From Pseudomonas sp. LS.1a (GTDB taxonomy: Bacteria > Pseudomonadota > Gammaproteobacteria > Pseudomonadales > Pseudomonadaceae): a DNA stretch of 64,000 nucleotides. Shown here in pieces: positions 1 through 8,068 of the stretch. Location: contig NZ_CP092827.1 of NCBI RefSeq assembly GCF_022533585.1, positions 784,001-848,000 of the forward strand, written 5' to 3'. Both the position numbers and the translations under genes were made by a program. The notes beneath the pieces are model-generated. The model was not told the origin of the DNA and ran no database searches. It saw only the letters and a program-made list of their open reading frames with translations. Within the stretch, counting starts at the first letter, position 1. The number at the start of each line of letters is the position of its first letter.

Positions 1-1080
1 GTGTCGTTGCGCCTGCATGAGGCCGGTGCAAGTACCCTGGAAATCGGCATCATCTCGGCCATACCCGCCGCGGGCATGATGCTCTCGGCGTTCCTGGTCG
101 ACGCCTGCTGTCGCCACCTCACCCGGCGCACCATCTACCTGCTGTGCTTCAGCCTGTGCACGCTCAGCATTGCCTTGCTCGAGTCGGCGTTCGGCTCGCT
201 GTGGCTGCTGGCGCTGTTGCGCCTGGGCCTGGGGCTGGGCATGGGGATCGCCATCATCCTCGGCGAGTCGTGGGTCAACGAGCTGTGCCCGGAGCACAAC
301 CGCGGCAAGATCATGGCCCTGTACGCCACCAGCTTTACCGGTTTCCAGGTGCTCGGCCCGGCCATGCTGGCGGTGCTGGGCGCCGACAGCCCATGGATCA
401 CCGCTGTGGTCACCGCCTGCTATGGCCTGGCGCTGCTGTGCATCGTGCTGACCGTGCCCAACGACCATGTGGAACATGAAGAGGGTGAAAAGAGCTTCGG
501 CCTGGCCGGTTTCTTCCGCGTGGCGCCGGCGTTGTGCGTGGCGGTGCTGTTCTTCTCGTTCTTCGATGCCGTGGTGCTGTCGCTGCTGCCGGTGTATGCC
601 ACCAGTCATGGCTTTGCCGTGGGTGTGGCGGCGCTGATGGTGACCGTGGTGTTTGCCGGCGACATGGTGTTCCAGTTGCCGCTCGGCTGGTTGGCCGACC
701 GGGTGGAGCGCACCGGGTTGCACCTGGTATGCGGGCTGCTGGCGATGGCGATCGGTATCGGCCTGCCCTGGCTGCTGAACATGACCTGGCTGCTGTGGCC
801 GCTGCTGGTGCTGCTGGGCGCAGTGGCAGGGGGTATCTACACCCTGGCGCTGGTGCTGATCGGGCAGCGCTTCAAGGGCCAGGACCTGGTCACCGCCAAT
901 GCCAGCGTGGGGCTGCTGTGGGGCGTGGGTAGCCTGGTCGGGCCGCTGGTGAGCGGTGCGGCGATGGATGTGGCGCCGCATGGTCTGCCCATCGCACTGG
1001 CGCTGATGGCCGGGTTGTTCGTGTGCTTTGCCCGGCAGTCCTACCGGCGCGCGGGGCGGTTGCGGATGATTGCCGACTGA
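1..1080 (+). CDS. MFS transporter (5' end cut by window)
   Basis: Polytopic inner-membrane protein of the major facilitator superfamily, probably an exporter or uptake carrier of unknown substrate. The visible 359 residues are almost entirely hydrophobic helices, with the charged loop after helix 2 (DACCRHLTRRTIYLL) and a second-half loop GWLADRVERTG that resembles the MFS motif A. The reading frame is already open at base 1, and the first residues look like the end of helix 1 and its loop (SLRLHEAGASTLEIGIISA), so the true start lies upstream of the window; the GTG at base 1 is probably not the start. It ends 88 bp before the alkA-like gene on the same strand. The substrate cannot be inferred. 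Confidence 0.8.
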   Translation: MSLRLHEAGASTLEIGIISAIPAAGMMLSAFLVDACCRHLTRRTIYLLCFSLCTLSIALLESAFGSLWLLALLRLGLGLGMGIAIILGESWVNELCPEHNRGKIMALYATSFTGFQVLGPAMLAVLGADSPWITAVVTACYGLALLCIVLTVPNDHVEHEEGEKSFGLAGFFRVAPALCVAVLFFSFFDAVVLSLLPVYATSHGFAVGVAALMVTVVFAGDMVFQLPLGWLADRVERTGLHLVCGLLAMAIGIGLPWLLNMTWLLWPLLVLLGAVAGGIYTLALVLIGQRFKGQDLVTANASVGLLWGVGSLVGPLVSGAAMDVAPHGLPIALALMAGLFVCFARQSYRRAGRLRMIAD

Positions 1081-1168
1081 CGGTCAGGAATTGGTTGCGC
1101 AAGAACCGGCGTTTGCCCGATGAGCGGCTGCGCTAAGCTGGACCTGCAATCGACTTGATGGAGGTTCC

Positions 1169-1795
1169 ATGATCCTGGCCGACCTTTCGCCTGACGCCTA
1201 CCGCGAGGCCACCGAATACCTGGCGGCGCTGGACCCGGACTGGGCACGGCATATCGCAGCGACCGGGCCTTGCCTGCACCAGGCCACGCCGGGGCGGGAG
1301 CCTTATGAGGTGTTGGTGCGGGCGATCGCCTACCAGCAACTGCATGCCCGTGCTGCCGAGGCAATTCTTGGGCGCTTGCTGGCGCTGTTCCCGGAGGCTG
1401 CGTTCCCAGGGCCAGAGCAATTGTTGGCGGTTACACCGGAAACCATGCGCGCTTGTGGTTTTTCCGCGAGCAAGCTGGCGACGATCCAGGGCATTGCCCA
1501 GGGCCGTCTGGAGGGTGTGGTGCCGACCCGGGAGGAGGCACTGGCCATGTCTGACGAGGCGTTGATCGAACGGCTGGTGACATTGCGCGGGGTAGGGCGG
1601 TGGACGGTGGAGATGTTGCTGATCTATAGCCTGGCGCGTTCGGACGTGCTGCCGGTGGACGATTTTGGCGTGCGCGAGGGGTATCGGCGGATGAAGGGGC
1701 TGGACACGGCGCCGACGCCGGCGCAGATGCGTTCGCTGGGCGGCGGTTGGCGGCCGTACCGCACCGTGGCGGCCTGGTACCTGTGGCGGGCCTGA
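1169..1795 (+). CDS. DNA-3-methyladenine glycosylase II (AlkA-like)
   Basis: Base-excision repair glycosylase of the HhH-GPD superfamily that removes alkylated purines such as 3-methyladenine from DNA. The helix-hairpin-helix signature is seen as LVTLRGVGRWTVEMLL, followed about 20 residues later by the loop LPVDDFGVREG, which holds the catalytic aspartate. At 208 residues it lacks the N-terminal TBP-like domain of E. coli AlkA (282 residues), as is usual for the short bacterial form. The start ATG follows a GGAGG-like site (ATGGAGGTTCC). It lies just upstream of ada on the same strand, separated by an inverted REP pair, so the two alkylation-repair genes are neighbours but perhaps not one transcript. 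Confidence 0.88.
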   Translation: MILADLSPDAYREATEYLAALDPDWARHIAATGPCLHQATPGREPYEVLVRAIAYQQLHARAAEAILGRLLALFPEAAFPGPEQLLAVTPETMRACGFSASKLATIQGIAQGRLEGVVPTREEALAMSDEALIERLVTLRGVGRWTVEMLLIYSLARSDVLPVDDFGVREGYRRMKGLDTAPTPAQMRSLGGGWRPYRTVAAWYLWRA

Positions 1796-1812
1796 GGTTT
1801 TGCACTGCCTGG

Positions 1813-1912
1813 GCCGGTCTCTTCGCGGGTAAACCCGCTCCCACAGGGATTTCCACAGCCTGGAATGTCTATGCAGTACCTGTGGGAGCGGGTTCACCCG
1901 CGAAAGGGCCGG
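1813..1912. repeat. Inverted pair of P. putida REP elements
   Basis: Two head-to-head copies of the about 35-bp P. putida REP sequence, one at 1813-1848 and one at 1879-1912. Both carry the core CGCGGGT(A/T)(A/C)ACCCGCTCCCACAGG or its complement. The pair can fold into a long hairpin between the alkA-like gene and ada, and may attenuate read-through or stabilise mRNA. Confidence 0.9.
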
Positions 1913-1943
1913 CACAGGCGACAACCAATCTGGACATTTACTA

Positions 1944-3002
1944 ATGAACCCCTACACCACCCCCGACCAACGCTGGCAAGCCGTAGAATCCCGCGAAACC
2001 GCCGCCACCGGCCACTTCGTCTACGCCGTGCGCACCACCGGGATCTACTGCCAGCCCGGCTGCAAATCACGCCTTGCCAAGCGAACCAACGTCGAGTTCT
2101 ACGACACCCCAGCCGCCGCCGAAGCCGCCGGCTACCGCGCCTGCAAACGTTGCACCGCCACCAGCAACCCCAGCGCCACCCGCCACAGCCAGCTGGTCAC
2201 CCGCGCCTGCCGCCTGATCGAAGCCAGCGACCCCGCCCCCGGCCTCGACCAACTCAGCGCCCAACTGGCTGTCAGCCCTTTCCACCTGCACCGCCTGTTC
2301 AAGGCCGAAACCGGGCTTACCCCCAAGGCCTACGCCACCGCCTTCCGCGCCCGGCGCCTGCGCGCGCACCTGGAAGATGGCCAGCGCTCGGTCACCGATG
2401 CCATCTACGATGCCGGCTACAACTCCAACAGCCGCTTCTACGAAAGCGCCGACCAGCGCCTGGGCATGCGTCCGCGGCAATACCGCGCCGGCGGCGCCGG
2501 GGCAACCATCCACTTCGCTCTCGGCCAGTGCTCTCTGGGTGCGATCCTGGTCGCCCAGAGCGAGAAGGGCATTTGCGCGATTCTGCTGGGCGACGACCCC
2601 GAGGCCCTGCTGCACGACCTGCAGGACCAGTTCCCCAAGGCCCGGCTGATCGGCGGCGACAGCGCCTACGAACGGCTGGTTGCCGAAGTGGTGGGCTTCG
2701 TCGAAGCGCCGGCACTGGGCCTGGCCCTGCCACTGGATGTGCAAGGCACGGCCTTCCAGGAACGGGTGTGGCAGGCCCTGCGCGAGGTGCCGGCCGGTAG
2801 CCGGGTCAGCTACACCGACATCGCCGAGCGCATCGGCGCACCCAAGGCGGTGCGCGCGGTGGCCATGGCCTGCGCGGCCAACCACATCGCCGTGGCCATC
2901 CCCTGTCATCGGGTAGTGCGTCGGGACGGCGACATCAGCGGCTACCGCTGGGGCGTCGAGCGCAAACAGCAACTGCTCAAGCGAGAAACGGCACTCTCCT
3001 GA
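1944..3002 (+). CDS. ada: Bifunctional methyltransferase and transcriptional activator Ada
   Basis: Adaptive-response protein: the N-terminal domain takes methyl groups from DNA phosphotriesters and becomes an activator, and the C-terminal domain repairs O6-methylguanine. The N-terminal zinc site is visible as Cys36 and Cys40 (TGIYCQPGCKS) plus Cys67 and Cys70 (RACKRC). An AraC-type helix-turn-helix region follows at about residues 85-185, with the typical FYESADQRLGMRPRQYR. The C-terminal acceptor Cys321 sits in the diagnostic PCHRVVRRDG. The length of 352 residues matches E. coli Ada. The ATG at 1944 is followed directly by family sequence. Its position next to an AlkA-like glycosylase gene agrees with an alkylation-repair pair; I did not find a clear Ada box upstream. 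Confidence 0.96.
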   Translation: MNPYTTPDQRWQAVESRETAATGHFVYAVRTTGIYCQPGCKSRLAKRTNVEFYDTPAAAEAAGYRACKRCTATSNPSATRHSQLVTRACRLIEASDPAPGLDQLSAQLAVSPFHLHRLFKAETGLTPKAYATAFRARRLRAHLEDGQRSVTDAIYDAGYNSNSRFYESADQRLGMRPRQYRAGGAGATIHFALGQCSLGAILVAQSEKGICAILLGDDPEALLHDLQDQFPKARLIGGDSAYERLVAEVVGFVEAPALGLALPLDVQGTAFQERVWQALREVPAGSRVSYTDIAERIGAPKAVRAVAMACAANHIAVAIPCHRVVRRDGDISGYRWGVERKQQLLKRETALS

Positions 3003-3058
3003 TCGCGTGAAGCCGAGTAGAATCCGCCGCCAAATCGAATTGTAAAGAGGAATATTCG

Positions 3059-5470
3059 ATGAGGCGTGTCAGCCTTGCCCGTTATTGTCCAGGCCTTATG
3101 GTCCTGATGGCCCTGATGCTGGCGCTCGCCAGCCCGGCCTGGTCGGCCCCGGCCACACCCTTGTCCAACCTGGCGGTTGCCGAAGCGCCCGTGCTGGATG
3201 AGAACGCCAGCTTCGAGCAACTGAGCGAGCGGCTGGACCAGATCCGTCAGGGGGTCACCAACGAGGCCAACGACGATCTGCTGTCGCAACTGCGCCTGGG
3301 CGCCATGCAGGTTCAGCGCCAGGCCGATGCGTTGACTGCCCTGCGCACCACGGATGTGGAAAAAGTCGACGACCAGCTCAAGGTCATCGGCCCGGTCCAG
3401 CCGGACGAGGCCGCCACCCTGACCCAGCAGCGTAAAGCGTTGGAAGCCGAGAAGAAGGCCTTGGTAGCCCAGCAGGACCAGGCTGCCAAGCTGACCCAAT
3501 CGGCCCGCGACCTGTCCACGCAAATCGTCAACCTGCGGCGCAGCCAGTTCAACTCGCAGATCACCAGTCGCGCGGCCTCACCGCTGAGCCCGGCATTCTG
3601 GCAGAGCATCATTCGTCCCACCCAGGACGATGTGGGGCGCCTGCGTGACCTGCGTGGCGAGACGGCCGATGCCATCGGCAGTGCCTTCAGCGCCGAACAT
3701 CGCTGGCTGTTCATTACCAGCCTGGTGGCGGCAATCCTGGTCTGGACTTTGGTGCGCCGCGTGCTCGAGCGTTTGCTGGCCAACGCCATGGTCAGCTGGC
3801 TACCCGAAGGCCGCCTGCGCCGCAGTTCGTTGGCGCTGGGTGTGAGCCTGGCAACCCTGGGTACCATCGCCGGCTCGGTCTCGCTGCTGCGTTGGGGGCT
3901 GGAGAGCAGCGCCGAGCTGGGCTCCGATATCGCCAGCCTGGCCAACCATGTGCTCGCCCTGGTGGTGTTCAGCGCCTTCATCACTGGTCTGGGCCGCGCC
4001 ATGCTGATGCTGCAACGCCCGTCCTGGCGCTTGCCGCCGATCCACGACGAAGTGGCCAGCGCGCTGGGCTGGTTCCCCAAGGTGCTGGCGTTGGCACTGA
4101 TGGTCATGATGACCATGGAGCGCATCAACAGCGTGATTGGTGCCAGCCTGGCGCTGACCGTGGCGGTCAACGGCCTGACCGCGCTGGTGGTGGCGGTCAC
4201 CTTCGCCTGTGCGCTGCTGCGATACCGCCGTACCCTGCGCAAGCATGACCTGGAACAGCCCACGGGCCTGGCCGGGTTGATCCCGTTCGTGATGGTGATC
4301 TGGCTGACGCTGATCCTGCTGGCCCTGCTCACCGGTTACCTGACACTCGCCTACTTCCTCACTGCCAAGCTGCTGTGGGTCAGCCTGGTGGTCACCTGTG
4401 CCTACCTGCTGACCACCTTCTTTGGCGACCTGTGCGAAACCCTGCTGTCGCCCCGCCAACCCGGTGGCCTGGCGCTGGCCTCGACCCTGGGTCTGGCGCC
4501 GCGTCACCAGGCCCAGGCCAGCACCATCCTGGCCGGCATCGGCCGCACCGTGGTGCTGTTCCTGGCACTGCTGCTGGCACTGATGCCATCGGGCACCAGC
4601 CCCAGCGAGCTGCTGCTGAGCCTGGGCGACTGGGACGAAACCGGCGGCAAGCTGCTCGGCAACATGAACATTGTCCCCCAGGACATCCTGTTGGCGGTGG
4701 TGATGTTCCTCGGCGGTCTGTTCGCCATCCGCGTGGTCAAGCGCTGGCTGAGCGATCGCCTGCTGCCGGAAACCGACATGGACGCCGGCATGCGTGCCTC
4801 GCTGGTGACCCTGGTGGGTTACCTGGGCTTCATCTTCCTGGCCATGCTGGTGATGTCGACCCTGCGCATCAACCTCACCAGCCTGACCTGGGTGGTCAGT
4901 GCCCTGTCGGTGGGTATCGGTTTCGGCTTGCAGCAGATCGTGCAGAACTTCATCTCTGGCCTGATCCTGCTGACCGAGCGCCCGGTGAAGGTGGGCGACT
5001 GGGTCAGCCTGGCGGGCGTCGAGGGCGACATTCGCCGTATCAACGTGCGTGCCACCGAGATCCAGATGTCCGACCGTTCGACGGTAATCGTGCCCAACTC
5101 GCAGTTCATTTCCCAGAACGTGCGCAACGTGACCATGGGCAATGCCTTGGGCGTGGTCGGCATTACGCTGACGCTGCCGCTGGAGACCGATGCCAACCGC
5201 GTGCGTGAACTGCTGCTGGCGGCTTACCAGGAGCACGAGGCGATTCTGGATGCGCCGGCCACCTCGGTGTCGTTCAAGGACCTGACCAGCAGCGGGATGG
5301 TGATTGGCGTGAGTGGTTACGTGGCGGGGCCACGGCAGGTGTCTGGTACCCGTAGCGACCTGCTGTTCACCATTCTTGGGCGCCTGCGTGATGAAGGCAT
5401 TTCCTTGTCGTCGCCGCAGAGCATGGTGTTGGTGCAAGAGGGCAATCGCTCGGCTGACGAGTCGGTGTGA
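3059..5470 (+). CDS. DUF3772/MscS-family mechanosensitive channel
   Basis: Large 803-residue inner-membrane channel of the MscS superfamily, expected to release solutes on hypo-osmotic shock. It has an N-terminal signal peptide (residues 1-32, ending PAWSAPA), a periplasmic coiled region rich in Glu, Gln and Arg up to about residue 200 that includes a DUF3772-like part, about ten hydrophobic helices, and the MscS pore and beta domain near residues 610-670 with SVGIGFGLQQIVQNFISGL followed by ERPVKVGDWV. This layout resembles the MscK/YbiO/DUF3772 group rather than the 286-residue MscS. An AGAGGA ribosome site precedes the ATG. It appears monocistronic: the upstream gene ada ends 56 bp before, and a gene remnant follows. 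Confidence 0.9.
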   Translation: MRRVSLARYCPGLMVLMALMLALASPAWSAPATPLSNLAVAEAPVLDENASFEQLSERLDQIRQGVTNEANDDLLSQLRLGAMQVQRQADALTALRTTDVEKVDDQLKVIGPVQPDEAATLTQQRKALEAEKKALVAQQDQAAKLTQSARDLSTQIVNLRRSQFNSQITSRAASPLSPAFWQSIIRPTQDDVGRLRDLRGETADAIGSAFSAEHRWLFITSLVAAILVWTLVRRVLERLLANAMVSWLPEGRLRRSSLALGVSLATLGTIAGSVSLLRWGLESSAELGSDIASLANHVLALVVFSAFITGLGRAMLMLQRPSWRLPPIHDEVASALGWFPKVLALALMVMMTMERINSVIGASLALTVAVNGLTALVVAVTFACALLRYRRTLRKHDLEQPTGLAGLIPFVMVIWLTLILLALLTGYLTLAYFLTAKLLWVSLVVTCAYLLTTFFGDLCETLLSPRQPGGLALASTLGLAPRHQAQASTILAGIGRTVVLFLALLLALMPSGTSPSELLLSLGDWDETGGKLLGNMNIVPQDILLAVVMFLGGLFAIRVVKRWLSDRLLPETDMDAGMRASLVTLVGYLGFIFLAMLVMSTLRINLTSLTWVVSALSVGIGFGLQQIVQNFISGLILLTERPVKVGDWVSLAGVEGDIRRINVRATEIQMSDRSTVIVPNSQFISQNVRNVTMGNALGVVGITLTLPLETDANRVRELLLAAYQEHEAILDAPATSVSFKDLTSSGMVIGVSGYVAGPRQVSGTRSDLLFTILGRLRDEGISLSSPQSMVLVQEGNRSADESV

Positions 5471-5524
5471 AGCCAATCGCCGGCAAGCCGGCTCTCACAA
5501 GGGCCGCGTCGTCTTCAAGCCATA

Positions 5525-5800
5525 CGCAGTACCTGTGGGTTGCGGGGCGATAGCCTCGGCCAGCACCGGCTGCAGTGCAGGGCACCACCAGGGTCAGGGT
5601 GAAGAACTCGGTGTGCCGCTCCCACTTGAACGGATGCCCATCCAGGCGGGTGATGCCCTGGGCGGTTGCGGTGTCCAGGGCATCCGGGCAGCAGCGTCGC
5701 CGCCGAGCAAGGCCAGGTGGAAGACATGCGCCGGGCCGTCGAAATACAGCGACGGGCAGGCGTGCAGTTCATTGTGCAAGGCGGTGCATTGAGGGTGCAT
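5525..5800 (-). pseudogene. Remnant of a DUF3422 family gene
   Basis: The minus strand from the ATG at 5800 reads CTALHNELHACPSLYFDGPA, the conserved N-terminus of DUF3422 membrane proteins (about 420 residues). The frame then breaks. The next family-like stretch, LDTATAQGITRL followed by FKWERHTEFFTLTLVVP, starts near 5678 in another frame, and a third piece, QPVLAEAIAP, lies near 5555 in yet another frame. Only about the first 90 residues are left, with at least two frameshifts, so this is a decayed gene. The call rests on my recollection of the family motif ELHARP...WERHTEF. The remainder of 5471-5975 holds a partial REP-like sequence near 5477-5503 and nothing else recognisable. Confidence 0.7.
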
Positions 5801-5975
5801 GGGTGGTCCGGCCTGGTGTTGTGATTTTGGGGGGACCAGGGAGTGGGACTTTGCCGGGGGCCGTGAAAGTTACCTGTTGGTGACACATTTCCAGTGACAC
5901 ATATTGTCGCAGCGCAGCCGGCAGCTACCGCGAGATTGCGCATACAGTAGCTATTCGACGAGCAGGGAGAACCGA

Positions 5976-6494
5976 ATGCAACCCACACTGTATACGCCAC
6001 GTTTGCAGCTTCGCCCCCTCGCCCAGCGCGATGCGTCTGCCATCGAGGGCTTGCTGCAGGACCGGGAAATCGCCCAGATGACCTCGCTCATTCCCTTTCC
6101 TTACCCGCCAGGCCTGGCGAGTGCCTGGATTGGCCGGCACCCACAGCTCTGGGCGGCCAGGGAAGGGGTGGTATGGGGGATCTGCTGCCGTGATGAGGGA
6201 ACGCTGATGGGGGTGATTTCGTTGCGGGAGCTGGGCGGTGCAGCACCGGTGCTGGGGTATTGGCTGGGCAAGGCGTTCTGGGGCAATGGCCATGCCACCC
6301 AGGCTGCCAGCCGGGTTTGCCGGTATGCCACTGATGAGCTGGGGATCCCTACCCTGGCGGCCAGTTGCCTGAAGCGGAACATTGCGTCCGCCAAGGTGTT
6401 GAGCCGGGTGGGGTTCAAGGTCGTCGGGCTAGGGTTCGAGTTGCTCGACAACAAGCCGGGCCATGAAGCGGTTGTGTATCACCGCCTGGGGTAG
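5976..6494 (+). CDS. GNAT family N-acetyltransferase
   Basis: RimJ/RimL-like GNAT acetyltransferase of 172 residues, predicted to move an acetyl group from acetyl-CoA to an unknown amine, possibly a protein N-terminus or a small molecule. The N-terminus YTPRLQLRPLAQRDA is typical of this subgroup (TxRLxLRP). The acetyl-CoA pocket region is GYWLGKAFWGNGHATQA, followed by the usual ASCLKRNIASAKVLSRVGF. A longer frame runs back to 5904, but I chose the ATG at 5976 because it follows GCAGGGAGAACCGA and starts the family homology. It stands alone between a decayed gene and a REP pair. Confidence 0.85.
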   Translation: MQPTLYTPRLQLRPLAQRDASAIEGLLQDREIAQMTSLIPFPYPPGLASAWIGRHPQLWAAREGVVWGICCRDEGTLMGVISLRELGGAAPVLGYWLGKAFWGNGHATQAASRVCRYATDELGIPTLAASCLKRNIASAKVLSRVGFKVVGLGFELLDNKPGHEAVVYHRLG

Positions 6495-6536
6495 GGGCTT
6501 GCCGGCGAATGGGCCGCATGGCATGTGTTGCCTGCA

Positions 6537-6614
6537 CCGGCCTCTTCGCGAGTAAACCCCCTCCCACAGGTACGGCGCTGCCCTTCAGGCCTGCGCTATC
6601 CCTGTGGGAGCGGC
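6537..6614. repeat. REP element plus partial inverted partner
   Basis: One degenerate P. putida REP copy (6537-6570, with CTTCGCGAGTAAACCCCCTC) and the first half of an inverted partner (CCTGTGGGAGCGG at 6601-6613) lie between the convergent GNAT and aldehyde dehydrogenase genes. The second copy is truncated. Confidence 0.75.
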
Positions 6615-6624
6615 CGCAGAAATC

Positions 6625-8055
6625 TCAGCCCAGACACCGCGTCACATGCTTGACCGACTGGTAGGCCGACAACCCCCACGGCCCCAGCTCACGCCCGATC
6701 CCGCTGCCCTTGGTACCACCCCATGAGGTCTCGACGAACACCGCCTGTACCGAGTTGATCCACACATGGCCAACCTCCAGCGCATCGGCCACTCGCTCGG
6801 CGCGCTCCAGGTCGGCGGAGCACACCGTCGCCACCAGCCCGAAACGGCTGTCGTTGGCCTCGGCAATCGCCTGTTCCTCGGTAGCAAAGCGCCGTGCGCA
6901 CAGTACCGGGCCAAAGATTTCCTCGGTCCACAGGCGGCTGTCTTTCGGCACATCGGCATACAGCGTCGGGCTGACGAACCAGCCATCCCGGTCCAGCGCC
7001 TTGCCACCGGCCAGGCACTGCAGGCCTTCTTCCCGCGCCGTGGCAAAGTAGCTGGCCACCTTCAACCACTGGGCCTGACTGGTCAGTGGCCCCATATCGA
7101 CCTCTTCGGTCAACGGATTACCGACCCGCAGGTTTTCCAGTGCAGCCTGCAAGCGCGTTAGCAGCGCATCGGCAATGCCGTCCTGCACCAGCAGCCGCGA
7201 AGTGGCCGAGCACATTTGCCCGGCATTCCAGGTGATGCCGGCGACGATCCATTCCACAGCCTGGTCGACATCGCAATCATCGAACACCACGATCGCCGAC
7301 TTGCCACCCAGTTCCAGCGTCACCGGCCGGCACTGCGCCGACGCGCTGCGCATCACCTGGCTGCCGACGCTGTTGCTGCCGGTGAACGACAGTTTGTCCA
7401 GGCCGTTGTGGTTGCTCAGTGCGGCGCCAGTCTCGGCCTTGCCGTTGACGATGTTCAACACCCCGGCCGGCAGCCCCAGGGCATCGGCGATCTGGCCGTA
7501 GGCCTGTTCGATCAGCGGGGTGACTTCCGAGGGCTTGAGCACCACGGTGCAACCGGCAGCCAGGGCCGGGGCGAGCTTCCAGGCGCTGGTCACCAGCGGG
7601 AAGTTCCACGGCACGATCAGGCCGACCACGCCCACCGGCTCCAGGCGAGTGCGCGCAGTGAAACCCGGTGCAACCAAGGGTACGTCACGGTTCTTCGATG
7701 GCAGTTGCTCGGCCAGTTCGGCGTAGTAGCTGAAGGTGGCGATGGCGTCGTCCAGGTCGATTTCCGCTTCGTGACGTGGTTTGCCGTTGTTGCGCATCTG
7801 CAAAGTGATCAGCGCTTCGCGGCGTTGGCCGAGTTGCTCGGCAAAACCGCGCAGGTAGGTGGCGCGTTCGCTGGCGCTGGTGTTTTTCCAGGCGGGCAGG
7901 GCGCCACGGGCAGCGGTCACGGCCTGGTCTACCTGGGCGACGCTGGCGGCCATCAGTTCGGCGAACGGTTGCCCCAGCGCAGGGTCATTGACGCTGATGC
8001 AGTCGCTGCCCTGGCCTTCGACCCAGCGGCCGGCGATGTAGTGGGAAGTGGTCAT
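6625..8055 (-). CDS. NAD(P)-dependent aldehyde dehydrogenase
   Basis: Aldehyde dehydrogenase superfamily enzyme of 476 residues that oxidises an aldehyde to a carboxylate with NAD(P). Catalytic Cys282 lies in GQMCSATS and the general base Glu248 in LELGGK; the oxyanion Asn151 (PWNFPL) and the cofactor Lys174 (VLKPSE) are also present. Sequence character is closest to betaine-aldehyde and gamma-aminobutyraldehyde dehydrogenases, but the substrate is not decided by this. It starts 13 bp after the NCS1 permease on the same strand, downstream of an NTF2-like gene, so the three form an operon. This suggests that an imported nitrogenous compound yields the aldehyde. Confidence 0.93.
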   Translation of the reverse strand: MTTSHYIAGRWVEGQGSDCISVNDPALGQPFAELMAASVAQVDQAVTAARGALPAWKNTSASERATYLRGFAEQLGQRREALITLQMRNNGKPRHEAEIDLDDAIATFSYYAELAEQLPSKNRDVPLVAPGFTARTRLEPVGVVGLIVPWNFPLVTSAWKLAPALAAGCTVVLKPSEVTPLIEQAYGQIADALGLPAGVLNIVNGKAETGAALSNHNGLDKLSFTGSNSVGSQVMRSASAQCRPVTLELGGKSAIVVFDDCDVDQAVEWIVAGITWNAGQMCSATSRLLVQDGIADALLTRLQAALENLRVGNPLTEEVDMGPLTSQAQWLKVASYFATAREEGLQCLAGGKALDRDGWFVSPTLYADVPKDSRLWTEEIFGPVLCARRFATEEQAIAEANDSRFGLVATVCSADLERAERVADALEVGHVWINSVQAVFVETSWGGTKGSGIGRELGPWGLSAYQSVKHVTRCLG

Positions 8056-8068
8056 GGTCGGTTTCCAG

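Noticed and set aside
3800..5476. 558-codon open frame antisense to the MscS-type channel gene
   Set aside because: High-GC shadow of the real gene: composition is full of His, Gln and Gly, no family motif, and the plus strand has an unmistakable channel protein.
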